A stretch of DNA of 38,396 bases from CALAGJ01 sp964293305. GTDB lineage: Bacteria; Bacteroidota; Bacteroidia; Chitinophagales; Chitinophagaceae. Numbering within the stretch: position 1 is the first letter of the stretch; each line of letters starts with the position of its first letter. The stretch covers positions 1 to 38,396 of the forward strand of contig CAXYYO010000032.1 in the NCBI GenBank assembly GCA_964293305.1, given 5' to 3'. Of this stretch, positions 1-8,742 are shown piece by piece. The translations under genes were made by a program, and so were the position numbers. The notes beneath the pieces were generated by a model, which was given only the letters and a program-made list of their open reading frames with translations, made no database searches and was not told the origin of the DNA.

Positions 1-382
1 TGGCTTTACTATTGTCTCTTCTAAAGTTGCTAATGGTATTATGATCTGGTGCTAAAGAATGCTGGGTGCAGGCTACAAGCCCGTTGTAAATAATATTATT
101 GTCTTTTTTTTATGTAGTGTACTGCTGTTTATTAGAAATATAAGAAGAGAAAATACGAGGCATAAAATAAGCATCCCGGATTATTTGCATCCGCTGTAAT
201 TTTTGTAGGGCAATGGTTATGCAGGATGTTTGCTGTGCTTACTCGTACGGAGAACCTGTGAATAAAAAAATATAATATGGATAAAATGTTCTTCATGCAG
301 TCTAAAAAATAAGGGAAATATTTTCTAAAACCGGCAAAGCCAAAAATTTAATCAATCAATTACTTTAGTAACTGTATCGAAT
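1..382. other. Left-edge region without a confident gene
   Basis: I see no supportable gene here. A 46-codon plus-strand frame at 59-199 begins with ATG and could encode one short membrane helix, but it has no recognisable family or promoter. Positions 164-182 match 19 bases (AAAATAAGCATCCCGGATT) of the fungalysin gene at 3697-3715, which could be chance or a scrap of a lost paralogue. The stretch ends at the terminator of the fungalysin gene. Confidence 0.5.
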
Positions 383-421
383 AAAAAGGGGCTATCTCAG
401 ACTTTTGAGACAGCCCCTTTT
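383..421 (-). terminator. Intrinsic terminator of the fungalysin gene
   Basis: A 12-bp stem with one non-Watson-Crick position (388-399 against 406-417) and a six-base loop is flanked by A5 on the left and T4 on the right. Read on the minus strand the hairpin is followed by a T run, about 30 bases after the fungalysin stop. The flanks would also let it act on plus-strand transcripts. Confidence 0.85.
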
Positions 422-447
422 ATTATTTATAAACAGGTCTGATAATA

Positions 448-3400
448 TTATTGCTTAACCATGATTTTTTGCTTGTAGTTTACACCCTCGCCCAGAAGTT
501 GTATATGATAATATCCCGAAGCAAGATGCGGCAAATTAATATTATTCAACTCCCCCGTTATCTTTTGCTGGTAAACAATTTTCCCGGTTGCGTTTATAAT
601 GGATACATTTATGACACCTGTATTTCCCGGTATAAGTAATTTTATAAAATCACTTGCAGGATTGGGGGTAATTTTAATCAGGCTGATAATATCGCTAAAG
701 TTAAGGTTCCTGATTTCAGTGAGAAGGAATTTTCCATCTTTATCCATTTGCCTGATGCGGTATAGATTATCGCCAACAGACGGGGAATTATCATTGTAGG
801 AATAAGTTTTTTCGCTGTTACTATATCCCGCAGCTTTAACCCTGCCAATTTCAATGAAGCCTGAGCCTAATACGCTTCTTTCCACAATAAATAAATCTGT
901 ATTCTGCTCTGTAAGTGTGGACCAGGTCAGGATTGAAGTATTATTTTGTTTCACTGCGGAAAAACTGCCCCAAATTACTGGTATTACTTCTCCATTGATA
1001 TTGGTAATGGCCGCAGATCTGCTGATATCAAGACTAGCTTCATCAAATAAATGAGCTGTATTATACACGCCTGATTCGCTAGTAATTTTAATATCATCCA
1101 AATACCACCCCTCAAAGTTCGTACCTTCATCACAACTATATTGGAATCTGATTTTAACTGATTTGCCTGCATAAGGTGAAAGGTCAACTATTGATTCAAC
1201 CCACCCGGGGCCATTTCCACTAAATGCTTTTCTTACACTCTTTGTAGCTATCAGGAGGTTATTATTGTACCCATTTTTAATAAATGCTGCCCGGGAAATA
1301 TCTGACCAGGTAATTCCATTATCACTGCTTATCTCCAGCCAGGCGCCATCGTAGCTTGCTTCTGTGTTCCAATAATGCCAGAAATTCAAATAACTTACTC
1401 CGGATAAAGCAATAGCATTTTTTGTGGTAAGTGTTGCACTACCGGGATTTACATCACCATCAACAAAAAATGAATATGGAGCCGAATGAATTAAATTGGT
1501 AGAAATATGCCAGTTGGGATTTCCCGAATTTGCCAAGACCCAATCAGCAGAGATAACATCAGTGGGTATCGTTTCATTCAAATGCTCAACAGTAGGGCTA
1601 TATGTACCAGCATTAATGATCACTTTTGCTGTATAGCTTACAGAATTATTTTTTGTAAGATTAACATTGCTAAATTTTACAGTACGGGTAGTCGCATCGT
1701 AAGTTCCTCCAGATACATAGGTAACATTGGCTGGCAGGGTATCGGTAATGGTATAGTTCGTAATGTCTGCACACTGGCAGGTTGTTGTAAAAGTATAATT
1801 GATTTCTTCTCCCTGCTCAGCAGTTATTTTATCCGCTACTTTTTGAATGACCGCTTTGTTGGGTTCATTAAAATTTTCCACCTGGTCTTTGTAATTATAA
1901 GGGCTGCCTTGGGTGGCATTTACTCCTAGGCCACGTTTGGCAAATGCCTTCCAGATAATACAACTGTATTTACCATTATACAGTAAGGTATCTGCTTTTA
2001 ATATTGCATCCCTGCCATCAACAAAACCAGGGCTTGCTGATTGTAATTTCAGGCCCATCACTACCAGTTTCATAGCCACAGAATTACCCCCTGCTCCGTC
2101 AGGATTAAAAAAATTCGTATTGATGCCTTCTTGCTGAATAAGCCCCCAGGTCATTTCCCAGAGCGCTTCTACCCATACTTCACCAACATAATGTACACTC
2201 AATCCTAAAAAAGAACTGATTGGATTCCCTTTAGTTACATTTCTATAAGTGAGGTTGTTAACTACCATATCAGTGGAATAGGGTTTTGATCTAATGCCAA
2301 CTCCGGTTGGAGCTTCGCCGTTTGCGTAGGTAGCAATAGTCCTAGGTAGCACTCCATCATTAATAGTTGCAGTAGCCCAGTTTGTAGTCATCATCAAAGC
2401 AAAATAATCGCTCCAACCTTCTCCCATCTGCTCTTCATTAGAAAGTGCTGTTGCAGCCAGTGGTCCTCCAGTTAGTCTGTTTGAAATACCATGCCCGTAT
2501 TCATGACACACAATACTATTATCCACATCTCCATCCAGGTCGGGGTTGGGCGCATCCCATAAATACATTTGCATACGTGGATTTTCGCCATCGCCTGGCG
2601 TACCAAAATTGGCATTATTAAATCCCATCCCGTCCTGAGCGTCTGCCAAAACATAATCATTCCCGATCCCTCCCCTGCCCTGATTATTGGCCTGAAAATT
2701 ACCCGAAGCTTCATCAAAGCCATAAGCGTAGCTCATATCGTGCATCAAATTACACCAGTAAAAAAGGTTAGTAATAGCAAATGACTTGTTAATATTCTGT
2801 GTAGGATCTAAAGTAAAATCTGGGGGATAAGTTAAATTCAGGTCAGGCGCAGGAGTAAGCGAATGGCTGCCAAAACCAGCCTCATTATTTCCATCTCTGT
2901 CTTCCTTTGCTAATACATTATTTCCTCTGGTGCTGTCATAAGTATTGATGCCATCTTCATGCCAGTTAAGGGTAGTAGCAAGGCTGCCGACAGGTGATAG
3001 TTCCCAGGGATTAGTAACGGTGACTGGTGTACCACCCGGATGTTTGGGGCTTTCTACAGGGTATTTAACAACCGTATAATTGGCAGAGTTAAGCGCTGTA
3101 GGACTTTTACCAAAAACTTTTTGATTTGCATTATTTGAAAGGGATGTATTATTAGTTGTTTCTAGAGTAATGCGCTCATCAATTGACTCCAATGGATGAA
3201 CAGTAATATTATTTTTTACATTCCAATTACAATATATTGTTAGGTTTTCTTTGCCCAGAACTATACCATTTTTAGCATCCACTTTTACCATCCAATAATC
3301 AGAGGAGCCTGCTGGTTGTATCTCTATTTGCCAGATAAGCGTATTTTTTTTTATTTTTTCACCTGCAAGCCATAGCAGGCGACCTTTGATATTATTGGTG

Positions 3401-3912
3401 GTAGCGTTTAATTTTCCAAACTCATATTCATTGGCAAGTTGCTTTACCTTACTCCCACGTACAAGAAACGGAACGGTAAGTTTCAAATGCGTTAACGCTG
3501 CTCTTACGGCATCGGCGGGAGTAAGCGACGGAGTTGCATTCTTTTCAACAGCACTTCCTTTGCTCATAGGTACAATATGCCCCATGAAAGAGCCAACTTT
3601 ATCGTTCTTTATTGCAAGAACCTGAATAGAGTTATAAACATCAATACCACTATATGTTTGCTGTAAATAAACCAGCATTGCACCGCTTAAATTATCAAAA
3701 TAAGCATCCCGGATTCGGTAATTTTCAAGATTTTCGGCGGTAAAGTTTAGTTCAGCAGCATGTTTTTTAATAAAGACATTGATTGCGTTTTTATCAAGGT
3801 TTTGAGAAAAAATCTTTCCAGTAAAGGATAATAAAAACATTAATACGAGGAAAGACCTAAATGCACTTTTATGGTTGCTGGATTGAAAAAGTGCTTCTTT
3901 TGAATGATGCAT
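448..3912 (-). CDS. Secreted fungalysin-type (M36) zinc metallopeptidase with T9SS sorting tail
   Basis: This is a secreted endopeptidase of the M36/fungalysin family. Numbered from the longest frame (opening at 3984), an FTP/PepSY-like propeptide covers about residues 70-250. The catalytic domain follows, with the zinc motif HEYGHG near residue 493 and the downstream glutamate in GEGWSDY near 521. After it come a DUF11-like beta domain (ITDTLPANVTYVSGG), a MAM/M6-protease-like jelly-roll segment (around YDGAWLEISSDNG and GWYLDDIKI), and a C-terminal T9SS type A sorting tail (ITPNPASDF ... YKQKIMVKQ). I chose the ATG at 3912 because the signal peptide (FRSFLVLMFLLSF ... SQ) then lies close to the N-terminus; the longer frame adds 24 unlikely residues. 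At about 1150 residues it is much longer than a fungal fungalysin because of the added C-terminal modules. It stands alone with its own terminator. Family call is firm; the substrate is unknown. Confidence 0.93.
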   Translation of the reverse strand: MHHSKEALFQSSNHKSAFRSFLVLMFLLSFTGKIFSQNLDKNAINVFIKKHAAELNFTAENLENYRIRDAYFDNLSGAMLVYLQQTYSGIDVYNSIQVLAIKNDKVGSFMGHIVPMSKGSAVEKNATPSLTPADAVRAALTHLKLTVPFLVRGSKVKQLANEYEFGKLNATTNNIKGRLLWLAGEKIKKNTLIWQIEIQPAGSSDYWMVKVDAKNGIVLGKENLTIYCNWNVKNNITVHPLESIDERITLETTNNTSLSNNANQKVFGKSPTALNSANYTVVKYPVESPKHPGGTPVTVTNPWELSPVGSLATTLNWHEDGINTYDSTRGNNVLAKEDRDGNNEAGFGSHSLTPAPDLNLTYPPDFTLDPTQNINKSFAITNLFYWCNLMHDMSYAYGFDEASGNFQANNQGRGGIGNDYVLADAQDGMGFNNANFGTPGDGENPRMQMYLWDAPNPDLDGDVDNSIVCHEYGHGISNRLTGGPLAATALSNEEQMGEGWSDYFALMMTTNWATATINDGVLPRTIATYANGEAPTGVGIRSKPYSTDMVVNNLTYRNVTKGNPISSFLGLSVHYVGEVWVEALWEMTWGLIQQEGINTNFFNPDGAGGNSVAMKLVVMGLKLQSASPGFVDGRDAILKADTLLYNGKYSCIIWKAFAKRGLGVNATQGSPYNYKDQVENFNEPNKAVIQKVADKITAEQGEEINYTFTTTCQCADITNYTITDTLPANVTYVSGGTYDATTRTVKFSNVNLTKNNSVSYTAKVIINAGTYSPTVEHLNETIPTDVISADWVLANSGNPNWHISTNLIHSAPYSFFVDGDVNPGSATLTTKNAIALSGVSYLNFWHYWNTEASYDGAWLEISSDNGITWSDISRAAFIKNGYNNNLLIATKSVRKAFSGNGPGWVESIVDLSPYAGKSVKIRFQYSCDEGTNFEGWYLDDIKITSESGVYNTAHLFDEASLDISRSAAITNINGEVIPVIWGSFSAVKQNNTSILTWSTLTEQNTDLFIVERSVLGSGFIEIGRVKAAGYSNSEKTYSYNDNSPSVGDNLYRIRQMDKDGKFLLTEIRNLNFSDIISLIKITPNPASDFIKLLIPGNTGVINVSIINATGKIVYQQKITGELNNINLPHLASGYYHIQLLGEGVNYKQKIMVKQ

Positions 3913-4130
3913 TGATAAAAAGTTGTTTGATGTGAAAATAATATTTAGTTGCAAATATAATTTTAAATAAAAAATATTCTTCAAATTATTTTTTTAACAA
4001 TCCAAAAAGAAACAAGATTTTTAGATGTATCTGCCTGCCCCTACATCTGGTTTAGTTGTTTACAAAAAAACTATCCTGTAAAGAATGGTTAAATATTTAT
4101 ATTTTTTCCTGTTCGCTTTGAAACTGCTAT

Positions 4131-4415
4131 CTAATACTCCTCTTCATTAAACATAATTATGAACGCTTTCGTAATATCAAACTTGCATTTATGAAATAAT
4201 GTCCCCACTGTAAAAGACGCTTTACGCTTAGATTTATTACACTTACGTATGTAAAAAATCTTTGTTTTTCTCCATGAAGCATTGTTACTCTTTGAACAAC
4301 AAAAGCCATCTTTCCATTTTTTACTACCTGAGGAATTTAAGCATTTTTCTTTGTTGTCAAATTGTGTAACAAACTCTATGATGTTATTACTCTTAAAAAT
4401 AAATGGATATTTATT
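4131..4415 (-). pseudogene. Remnant of IS1595/ISXO2-type transposase (N-terminal part)
   Basis: The minus-strand frame between stops at 4416-4418 and 4131-4133 resembles the N-terminus of ISXO2-like transposases. It reads IIEFVTQFDNKEKCL, then KKWKDGFCCSKSNN, then IRKCNKSKRKASFTVGTLFH and KCKFDITKAF, which is the zinc-ribbon region followed by the 'TVGT.FHK.K....KAF' signature. Two expected ribbon cysteines are serines (CSKS, CNKS), no ATG is in place (ATT sits where a start would be expected, near 4400), and the frame stops before the DDE catalytic domain. I recognise it by motif only. No inverted repeats or target duplication were found, so the element's ends are unknown. It abuts the integrase remnant upstream. 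Confidence 0.7.
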
Positions 4416-4480
4416 TTAGTAAAGGCAACTATAATCCTAACTATCTAAGCTTTTAATATGGAGTGATATAACGCCTACTT

Positions 4481-5090
4481 CTAATCTTTTATTTTTAATG
4501 CAGCCACTTCACTTACCCTTAAACTAGTACTGTAATCAGTAAAAAGTATGGCATTGTATTTTTTATTTTCTATTGCATTAATAACCTACCCAGTTCAACT
4601 TCGTTTAAAACTTTGGGTAAGAGTAATGGTTTCTTGGGCCTCGGTATCTCCCAAAAAAAAATTTCTCCCGTCGAAGTAACTGTTAGTAATAAAACTTGTG
4701 GGTATTCATACGGTTGTGTATGTTGTTTTCAGTAAGTTTTAGCGTCGTATGGCAATACTGTAAATAGTCTTTTACCCTTTGTGTGGTAAGGCCATCAGGT
4801 GTGGTATTTTTTAGTGTGATAAGAAAAATAGAAAATTCATTTAATTTAATGATTTGCATAATTTGAGATTGCTTCATTTCACTTGCAATAAAGGAGTCTG
4901 CATCATCATTGCCCGAAGGGGTAATTGTCTGAACTGTGTTTGCATTTTTAATTTGAATGGTATGCTGTCTGACAGCTTTGTTACCAGAAGATTCATCCTG
5001 AAAATTTATAACTAACCAACTCTTTTGTTGATAATAAGCTATATCAAAAATATATCTCTACTGAGCAAAGCTATTTTTATTACATCCCAT
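4481..5090 (-). pseudogene. Decayed tyrosine recombinase (phage-integrase family)
   Basis: Reading the minus strand from about 5042, the translation has an N-terminal region (YYQQKSWLVINF), then a core-binding SAM-like domain (VKDYLQYCHTTLKL, NNIHNRMNTHKFYY), then REKFF / EIPRPKKPLLLPKVLNEVEL and ILFTDYSTSLRVSEVAALK, which contains the catalytic Arg-I motif LRVSE. The frame is broken several times. A TAG lies at 5058-5060 just after a possible short start peptide from 5090. A TAA follows HKFYY at 4683, where homologues have Glu. A frameshift lies in the T run near 4655, one base is missing near 4580, and a TAG follows LKIKD at 4481-4483. The His-x-x-Arg and Tyr region is gone, and IS1595-like sequence follows. 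The 64-codon frame at 4683-4877 is only a piece of this gene. A 59-bp repeat (4866-4924) lies inside it, between the N-terminal region and the SAM-like domain. Confidence 0.8.
4866..4924 (-). repeat. 59-bp dispersed repeat, copy 1
   Basis: The reverse complement of this segment aligns without gaps to 38138-38196. By hand count 47 of 59 positions are identical, with perfect matches over CGGGCAATGAT and over GTGAAATGAAGCAATCT. It opens with an imperfect inverted repeat (ACCCCTTCGGG-like core) and lies within the decayed integrase. Confidence 0.8.
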
Positions 5091-5103
5091 AAAATCTGGC
5101 ATT

Positions 5104-5127
5104 AAAAAAGCCGGCATATAGCCGGCT
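5104..5127 (-). terminator. Intrinsic terminator of the reprolysin-like gene
   Basis: The perfect stem AGCCGGC/GCCGGCT (5109-5115 with 5121-5127, loop ATATA) is followed on the minus strand by a T6 run. It begins 25 bases after the stop of the M12B protease gene. Confidence 0.9.
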
Positions 5128-5151
5128 TGAAGTTGATTGAATATCTTATTT

Positions 5152-7677
5152 CTAATTTACAATTAGTTTTTTATGCTCCACTACACCATTCATTTGAATA
5201 GTAATAAAATAGATGCCTTTTGCAAATCCGCTTACTGATATTTTTTCAGTGGTATTGGCTTGTACACTTTGTAGAGTGTGGCTATATATTATTTTTCCAT
5301 TGGCATTTGCTATTTGCATTTCTACATTGGATGCAGAATTATTAAATTGTATCGTAGTATAGTCTGTAACCGGATTGGACAATAGAATCCAGTTTACACC
5401 TTCTGATGAAATAGTAATAAATGCAGTGAGTGATGTGCTACTTTTCCCATCGTTGTCCACCTGTCTTACTCTATAGAAGTATTTAGCTTTTGGTAAATTG
5501 ACATCTGTGTGTTCATAGGTCTGTGTAGCGTTTGGCTGATTGCCCGGAGCTACAGTTGCAATTTTTGTAAAGTTGATACCATTTACACTCCGCTCTATTT
5601 CAAAGCGATTGTTGTTATATTCATTTGCAGTTTTCCATTGTAATAATGCATTGTTTTTTCCTGATGGTATTACTTTGAAGGAAACCCAGTTTACAGGAAC
5701 CAATGCGTCAATGATTAATGGGTTTGGAGATAGGGTATAGAAGCTATTATTTGTAGGTTCTATAAGTACCCTTCCTTCACTTGTATTTGCACCTATAAGG
5801 GGAATGGTTACTGTTTCTGCTCCATCATTTGCTACCGCAGTGGCAAGTGTGTAGGGGAATGTTTTACCATTGTCCACAGACATAAGAATATTTACCTGCG
5901 TGGCATTGATGGGTGCTGCATCGGTATTGTTTACCTGCCAGGTTATTTCACGAGATTCACCGGCTATCCAAGTATCATTAGACTGAATGATGGCAAAAGG
6001 CCCTGCATCACTTACCACGGTCACTTTTTTATCATCTCCGTTGTTTTGACCGTTTCCAATACTGTTATCTCTTACTGTCAATCTGAAATTGAGATCTCTA
6101 CCTACACTAGGTAATGCTTCCCATTGGTTGGAAAGTTGTCCTTGCAATACCGTTTCGTAATTTGGAAAATAACGGACATTGCTTGTAGTGGGGTTAGAAC
6201 TTCTAAATACGGGACCTGTTGTGGATGTAGGTAATGGAAATGAATTTGAACTTCCTTTTACGAACAAATCATTCTGCTCCCAGCTATAAGTTAAACTTGT
6301 TCCGGCATCCACATCACTTGCTGTACCCAGTAATTTGAATGGTGTAGATATTGGGATGAAAATATCAGCACCTGCATCTACTGTTGGAGCTGTATTATTT
6401 GTGTTGGATACAACTGCACAAGAAGATGAAGTACCGGATGAAGTATTATTCATCACTTGTTTAACCGTGGCAGTGCTAAAATAGGGGTCAGAATATGATT
6501 GCACATCATTTGCCCCTGTGGTACCGGCGTAGCCCATAATGGTGCTTCCACTACCTGGCTCTATTTGAGCAGGGCTTCCTTCAATACTGTAGGTAAATGT
6601 ATGATTGCCACCAAACTGATGTCCTATTTCATGTGCTAAATAATCAATAATGAAAGGGTCACTGGTAAGGTTATCTACGAATCCTGTAGCGCCAAGCCCT
6701 TTACTTCCGTTATCGCACACACATCCAATACATCCAGCATTTCCACCTGTGGGTACACCCATAAGCGTATGGCCTACATCATATCCATTTGCACCTATCC
6801 TGGCATTCATCGTTTGTTGTCCTTTGCTGCCCCATAAAAACAAAAAACCTATAATGGATGATGTATAAGGATCTGTGCTTTTATCAAGAAAAATAAGCGT
6901 GTCCATATTTTCTGGAAACACTAACCTTACAGCAAAATCAGATTCATACACTTCGTTAGTTCTGGTGAGAATTGTATTTAAACCAGACATTACTGATAAA
7001 ACTTTTTCTTCATCAGTTGTTTCTGTACCGTTTAACAATAGTGTTGAAAATTCACCTCCGGTGGAAAAAGCAATACGATATTGTCTCATGATGCCATCAT
7101 TGGCATTACTGATGGCTTCGAGTCCTTTATTTTCCTTATTTGATTTGAGGATATTTTCAGTTTGGCATTTAAAATCCTGATGATTACTGGCATCCTTTCT
7201 ATCAAAGGAAACATAAATTCCGGATTTTTGGGCTACACTGTTTATATATTGAATAGTGCTGCCGGGTCTTTTAATTTGTGCATGCAGACCTCCTGGGTTT
7301 ATATCAAACCTTACATTATATCCTGGCAATTGCTTACAGAAACCAATATATGATCTGATACTATTGTACTTAGCCTGAAGTGCAGGCTGCATCATACTAT
7401 GCTCTTTTACTTCAAAATCGAAGAATTCATCTCCTACAGGAAATTTTATATTCACTTGGGTTAATGAACCACTGTTAAGCATCGATAGCTTTGTACGAAT
7501 CTCTTTTTCATCCAAACTGAAAAGACTGTAGGCTGAGGGCCTGTAATTATTGTTGAAAATGTCCACTCCTTTGTTAAGTGTAGTGGCTTTGGATTGGTTA
7601 ATTTTTTTCCATCCCTGATTTTGGGCCACAGAAATAAAACCAATCAATAAGAAAACTGGTAGAAATACTGATTTCAT
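5152..7677 (-). CDS. Secreted reprolysin-like (M12B) zinc metallopeptidase with T9SS sorting tail
   Basis: The 841-residue product has an N-terminal signal peptide (MKSVFLPVFLLIGFISVAQ). The catalytic domain centres on the metzincin zinc motif HEIGHQFGGNH near residue 347, preceded by a cysteine-rich stretch (GCIGCVCDNGSKG). A conserved MGYAG follows at about residue 380, in the position of the Met-turn. Next are a PKD/Ig-like segment (APTVDAGADIFIPISTPFKL), further beta-sandwich regions, and a T9SS type A tail with FEIERSVNGINF upstream and GVVEHKKLIVN at the end. It is therefore expected to cross the outer membrane by type IX secretion. It is divergent from paaA, with a 120-bp intergenic region that contains two palindromes. 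Family assignment is firm; the substrate is unknown. Confidence 0.93.
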   Translation of the reverse strand: MKSVFLPVFLLIGFISVAQNQGWKKINQSKATTLNKGVDIFNNNYRPSAYSLFSLDEKEIRTKLSMLNSGSLTQVNIKFPVGDEFFDFEVKEHSMMQPALQAKYNSIRSYIGFCKQLPGYNVRFDINPGGLHAQIKRPGSTIQYINSVAQKSGIYVSFDRKDASNHQDFKCQTENILKSNKENKGLEAISNANDGIMRQYRIAFSTGGEFSTLLLNGTETTDEEKVLSVMSGLNTILTRTNEVYESDFAVRLVFPENMDTLIFLDKSTDPYTSSIIGFLFLWGSKGQQTMNARIGANGYDVGHTLMGVPTGGNAGCIGCVCDNGSKGLGATGFVDNLTSDPFIIDYLAHEIGHQFGGNHTFTYSIEGSPAQIEPGSGSTIMGYAGTTGANDVQSYSDPYFSTATVKQVMNNTSSGTSSSCAVVSNTNNTAPTVDAGADIFIPISTPFKLLGTASDVDAGTSLTYSWEQNDLFVKGSSNSFPLPTSTTGPVFRSSNPTTSNVRYFPNYETVLQGQLSNQWEALPSVGRDLNFRLTVRDNSIGNGQNNGDDKKVTVVSDAGPFAIIQSNDTWIAGESREITWQVNNTDAAPINATQVNILMSVDNGKTFPYTLATAVANDGAETVTIPLIGANTSEGRVLIEPTNNSFYTLSPNPLIIDALVPVNWVSFKVIPSGKNNALLQWKTANEYNNNRFEIERSVNGINFTKIATVAPGNQPNATQTYEHTDVNLPKAKYFYRVRQVDNDGKSSTSLTAFITISSEGVNWILLSNPVTDYTTIQFNNSASNVEMQIANANGKIIYSHTLQSVQANTTEKISVSGFAKGIYFITIQMNGVVEHKKLIVN

Positions 7678-7706
7678 GATTAAAAAATTTGATTTTGGGG
7701 CGCAAA

Positions 7707-7722
7707 TTAGTTGTTCAACTAA
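7707..7722. promoter_or_regulatory. 16-bp palindrome upstream of the reprolysin-like gene
   Basis: TTAGTTGTTCAACTAA is a perfect inverted repeat (7-bp arms, 2-bp spacer), 30 bases upstream of the protease ATG. It abuts a minus-strand CTAATTTG that resembles a degenerate -7 box. It could be an operator for the protease gene. No regulator is identified. Confidence 0.4.
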
Positions 7723-7744
7723 GAAAATCTAAAAAATAATTAAA

Positions 7745-7781
7745 CTAACATTTGTTAGCTATGAATCAATTCCTATTTTTG
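7745..7781 (+). promoter_or_regulatory. paaA promoter with overlapping palindromic operator
   Basis: TTTG at 7751-7754, then 19 bases, then TATTTTTG at 7774-7781 is an exact Bacteroidetes sigma-type promoter (-33 TTTG, -7 TAnnTTTG). It predicts a start about 10 bases before the paaA ATG. The palindrome CTAACATTTGTTAG (7745-7758; 6-bp arms, 2-bp centre) covers the -33 element, the position expected of a repressor site. A 12/14 match lies at the paaZ promoter (36262-36275). Binding by a TetR-type PaaR-like repressor is inference. Confidence 0.7.
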
Positions 7782-7797
7782 AAGCCATAATAGTTTT

Positions 7798-8742
7798 ATG
7801 ATACAAAATTTTGAAGAGATATTTCAGCAAAGAATCGATAAGGAAATAAAAATAGAACCAAAAGATTGGATGCCTGATGCATTCAGAAAAACAAATCTTA
7901 GGCAAATAAGCCAGCATGCACACAGCGAAATTGTTGGTATGCTGCCGGAGGGAAATTGGATTACTAGAGCTCCATCTTTAAAAAGGAAAGCAATATTACT
8001 TGCGAAAGTACAGGATGAAGCTGGGCATGGTTTATACCTATACAGCGCTGCTGAAACCTTAGGTATGAGTAGGGATGAAATGATTGCTGATCTGCATAGC
8101 GGCAAGGCAAAATATTCATCCATTTTTAATTATCCCACAGTTACTTGGGCAGATATGGGTGCTATTGGTTGGTTAGTAGATGGTGCCGCCATATTAAATC
8201 AGGTAATGCTTACCCGCACTTCTTATGGACCTTACTCTAGGGCTTTGGTGCGCATTTGCAAAGAAGAAAGTTTTCATCAAAGACAGGGTTTTGAAATTTT
8301 GTTGGTTTTAAGCAGAGGCACAGAAGAGCAAAAAGCAATGTGTCAAGATGCCATAAACAGGTGGTGGTGGCCAAGCCTCATGATGTTTGGACCAAAAGAC
8401 AGTGAAAGTACTAACAGTGACCAGAGTATGAAGTGGAAAATAAAACGTAAAACTAATGATGAACTGAGGCAGAATTTCGTTGATATGATTGCTGAGCAGG
8501 TAAAGGTTTTAGGCATGCATTTACCAGATGAGCATTTGGTATGGAATGAAACGAGAAAGCATTATGATTTTGGTCAAATAAACTGGGATGAATTCTGGCA
8601 GGTTGTAAAAGGAAATGGTCCTTGTAATAAACAAAGGCTTGATGCAAGAGTAAAAGCTCATGAAGATGGACAATGGGTAAGGGAAGCAGCATCTGCCTAT
8701 GCTGAAAAGCAAAGAGCAATTGAAAAAATTAAGGCTGCATAA
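7798..8742 (+). CDS. paaA: Phenylacetyl-CoA epoxidase catalytic subunit PaaA
   Basis: PaaA is the diiron catalytic subunit of the multicomponent oxygenase (PaaABCDE) that converts phenylacetyl-CoA to the ring 1,2-epoxide in the cytoplasm. The 314-residue length is normal. Family signatures are visible: QDEAGHGLYLYSAAETLG near residue 79, CKEESFHQRQGFE near 157, and the tryptophan-rich INRWWWPSLMMFGP. The E..H and EE..H groups are the expected iron-ligand segments. The ATG at 7798 sits about 10 bases from the predicted transcription start. The stop shares one base (TAATG) with the start of the following lipoprotein gene, so translation is probably coupled. paaB follows that gene. paaC, which normally pairs with PaaA structurally, is not in this window. 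Confidence 0.96.
   Translation: MIQNFEEIFQQRIDKEIKIEPKDWMPDAFRKTNLRQISQHAHSEIVGMLPEGNWITRAPSLKRKAILLAKVQDEAGHGLYLYSAAETLGMSRDEMIADLHSGKAKYSSIFNYPTVTWADMGAIGWLVDGAAILNQVMLTRTSYGPYSRALVRICKEESFHQRQGFEILLVLSRGTEEQKAMCQDAINRWWWPSLMMFGPKDSESTNSDQSMKWKIKRKTNDELRQNFVDMIAEQVKVLGMHLPDEHLVWNETRKHYDFGQINWDEFWQVVKGNGPCNKQRLDARVKAHEDGQWVREAASAYAEKQRAIEKIKAA

Noticed and set aside
59..199. 46-codon plus-strand frame with one hydrophobic segment
   Set aside because: Too short, in AT-rich sequence, and without a promoter or homology I recognise.
4683..4877. 64-codon minus-strand frame as an independent small gene
   Set aside because: Its sequence is the SAM-like domain of the broken integrase, and the similarity continues beyond both ends of the frame.
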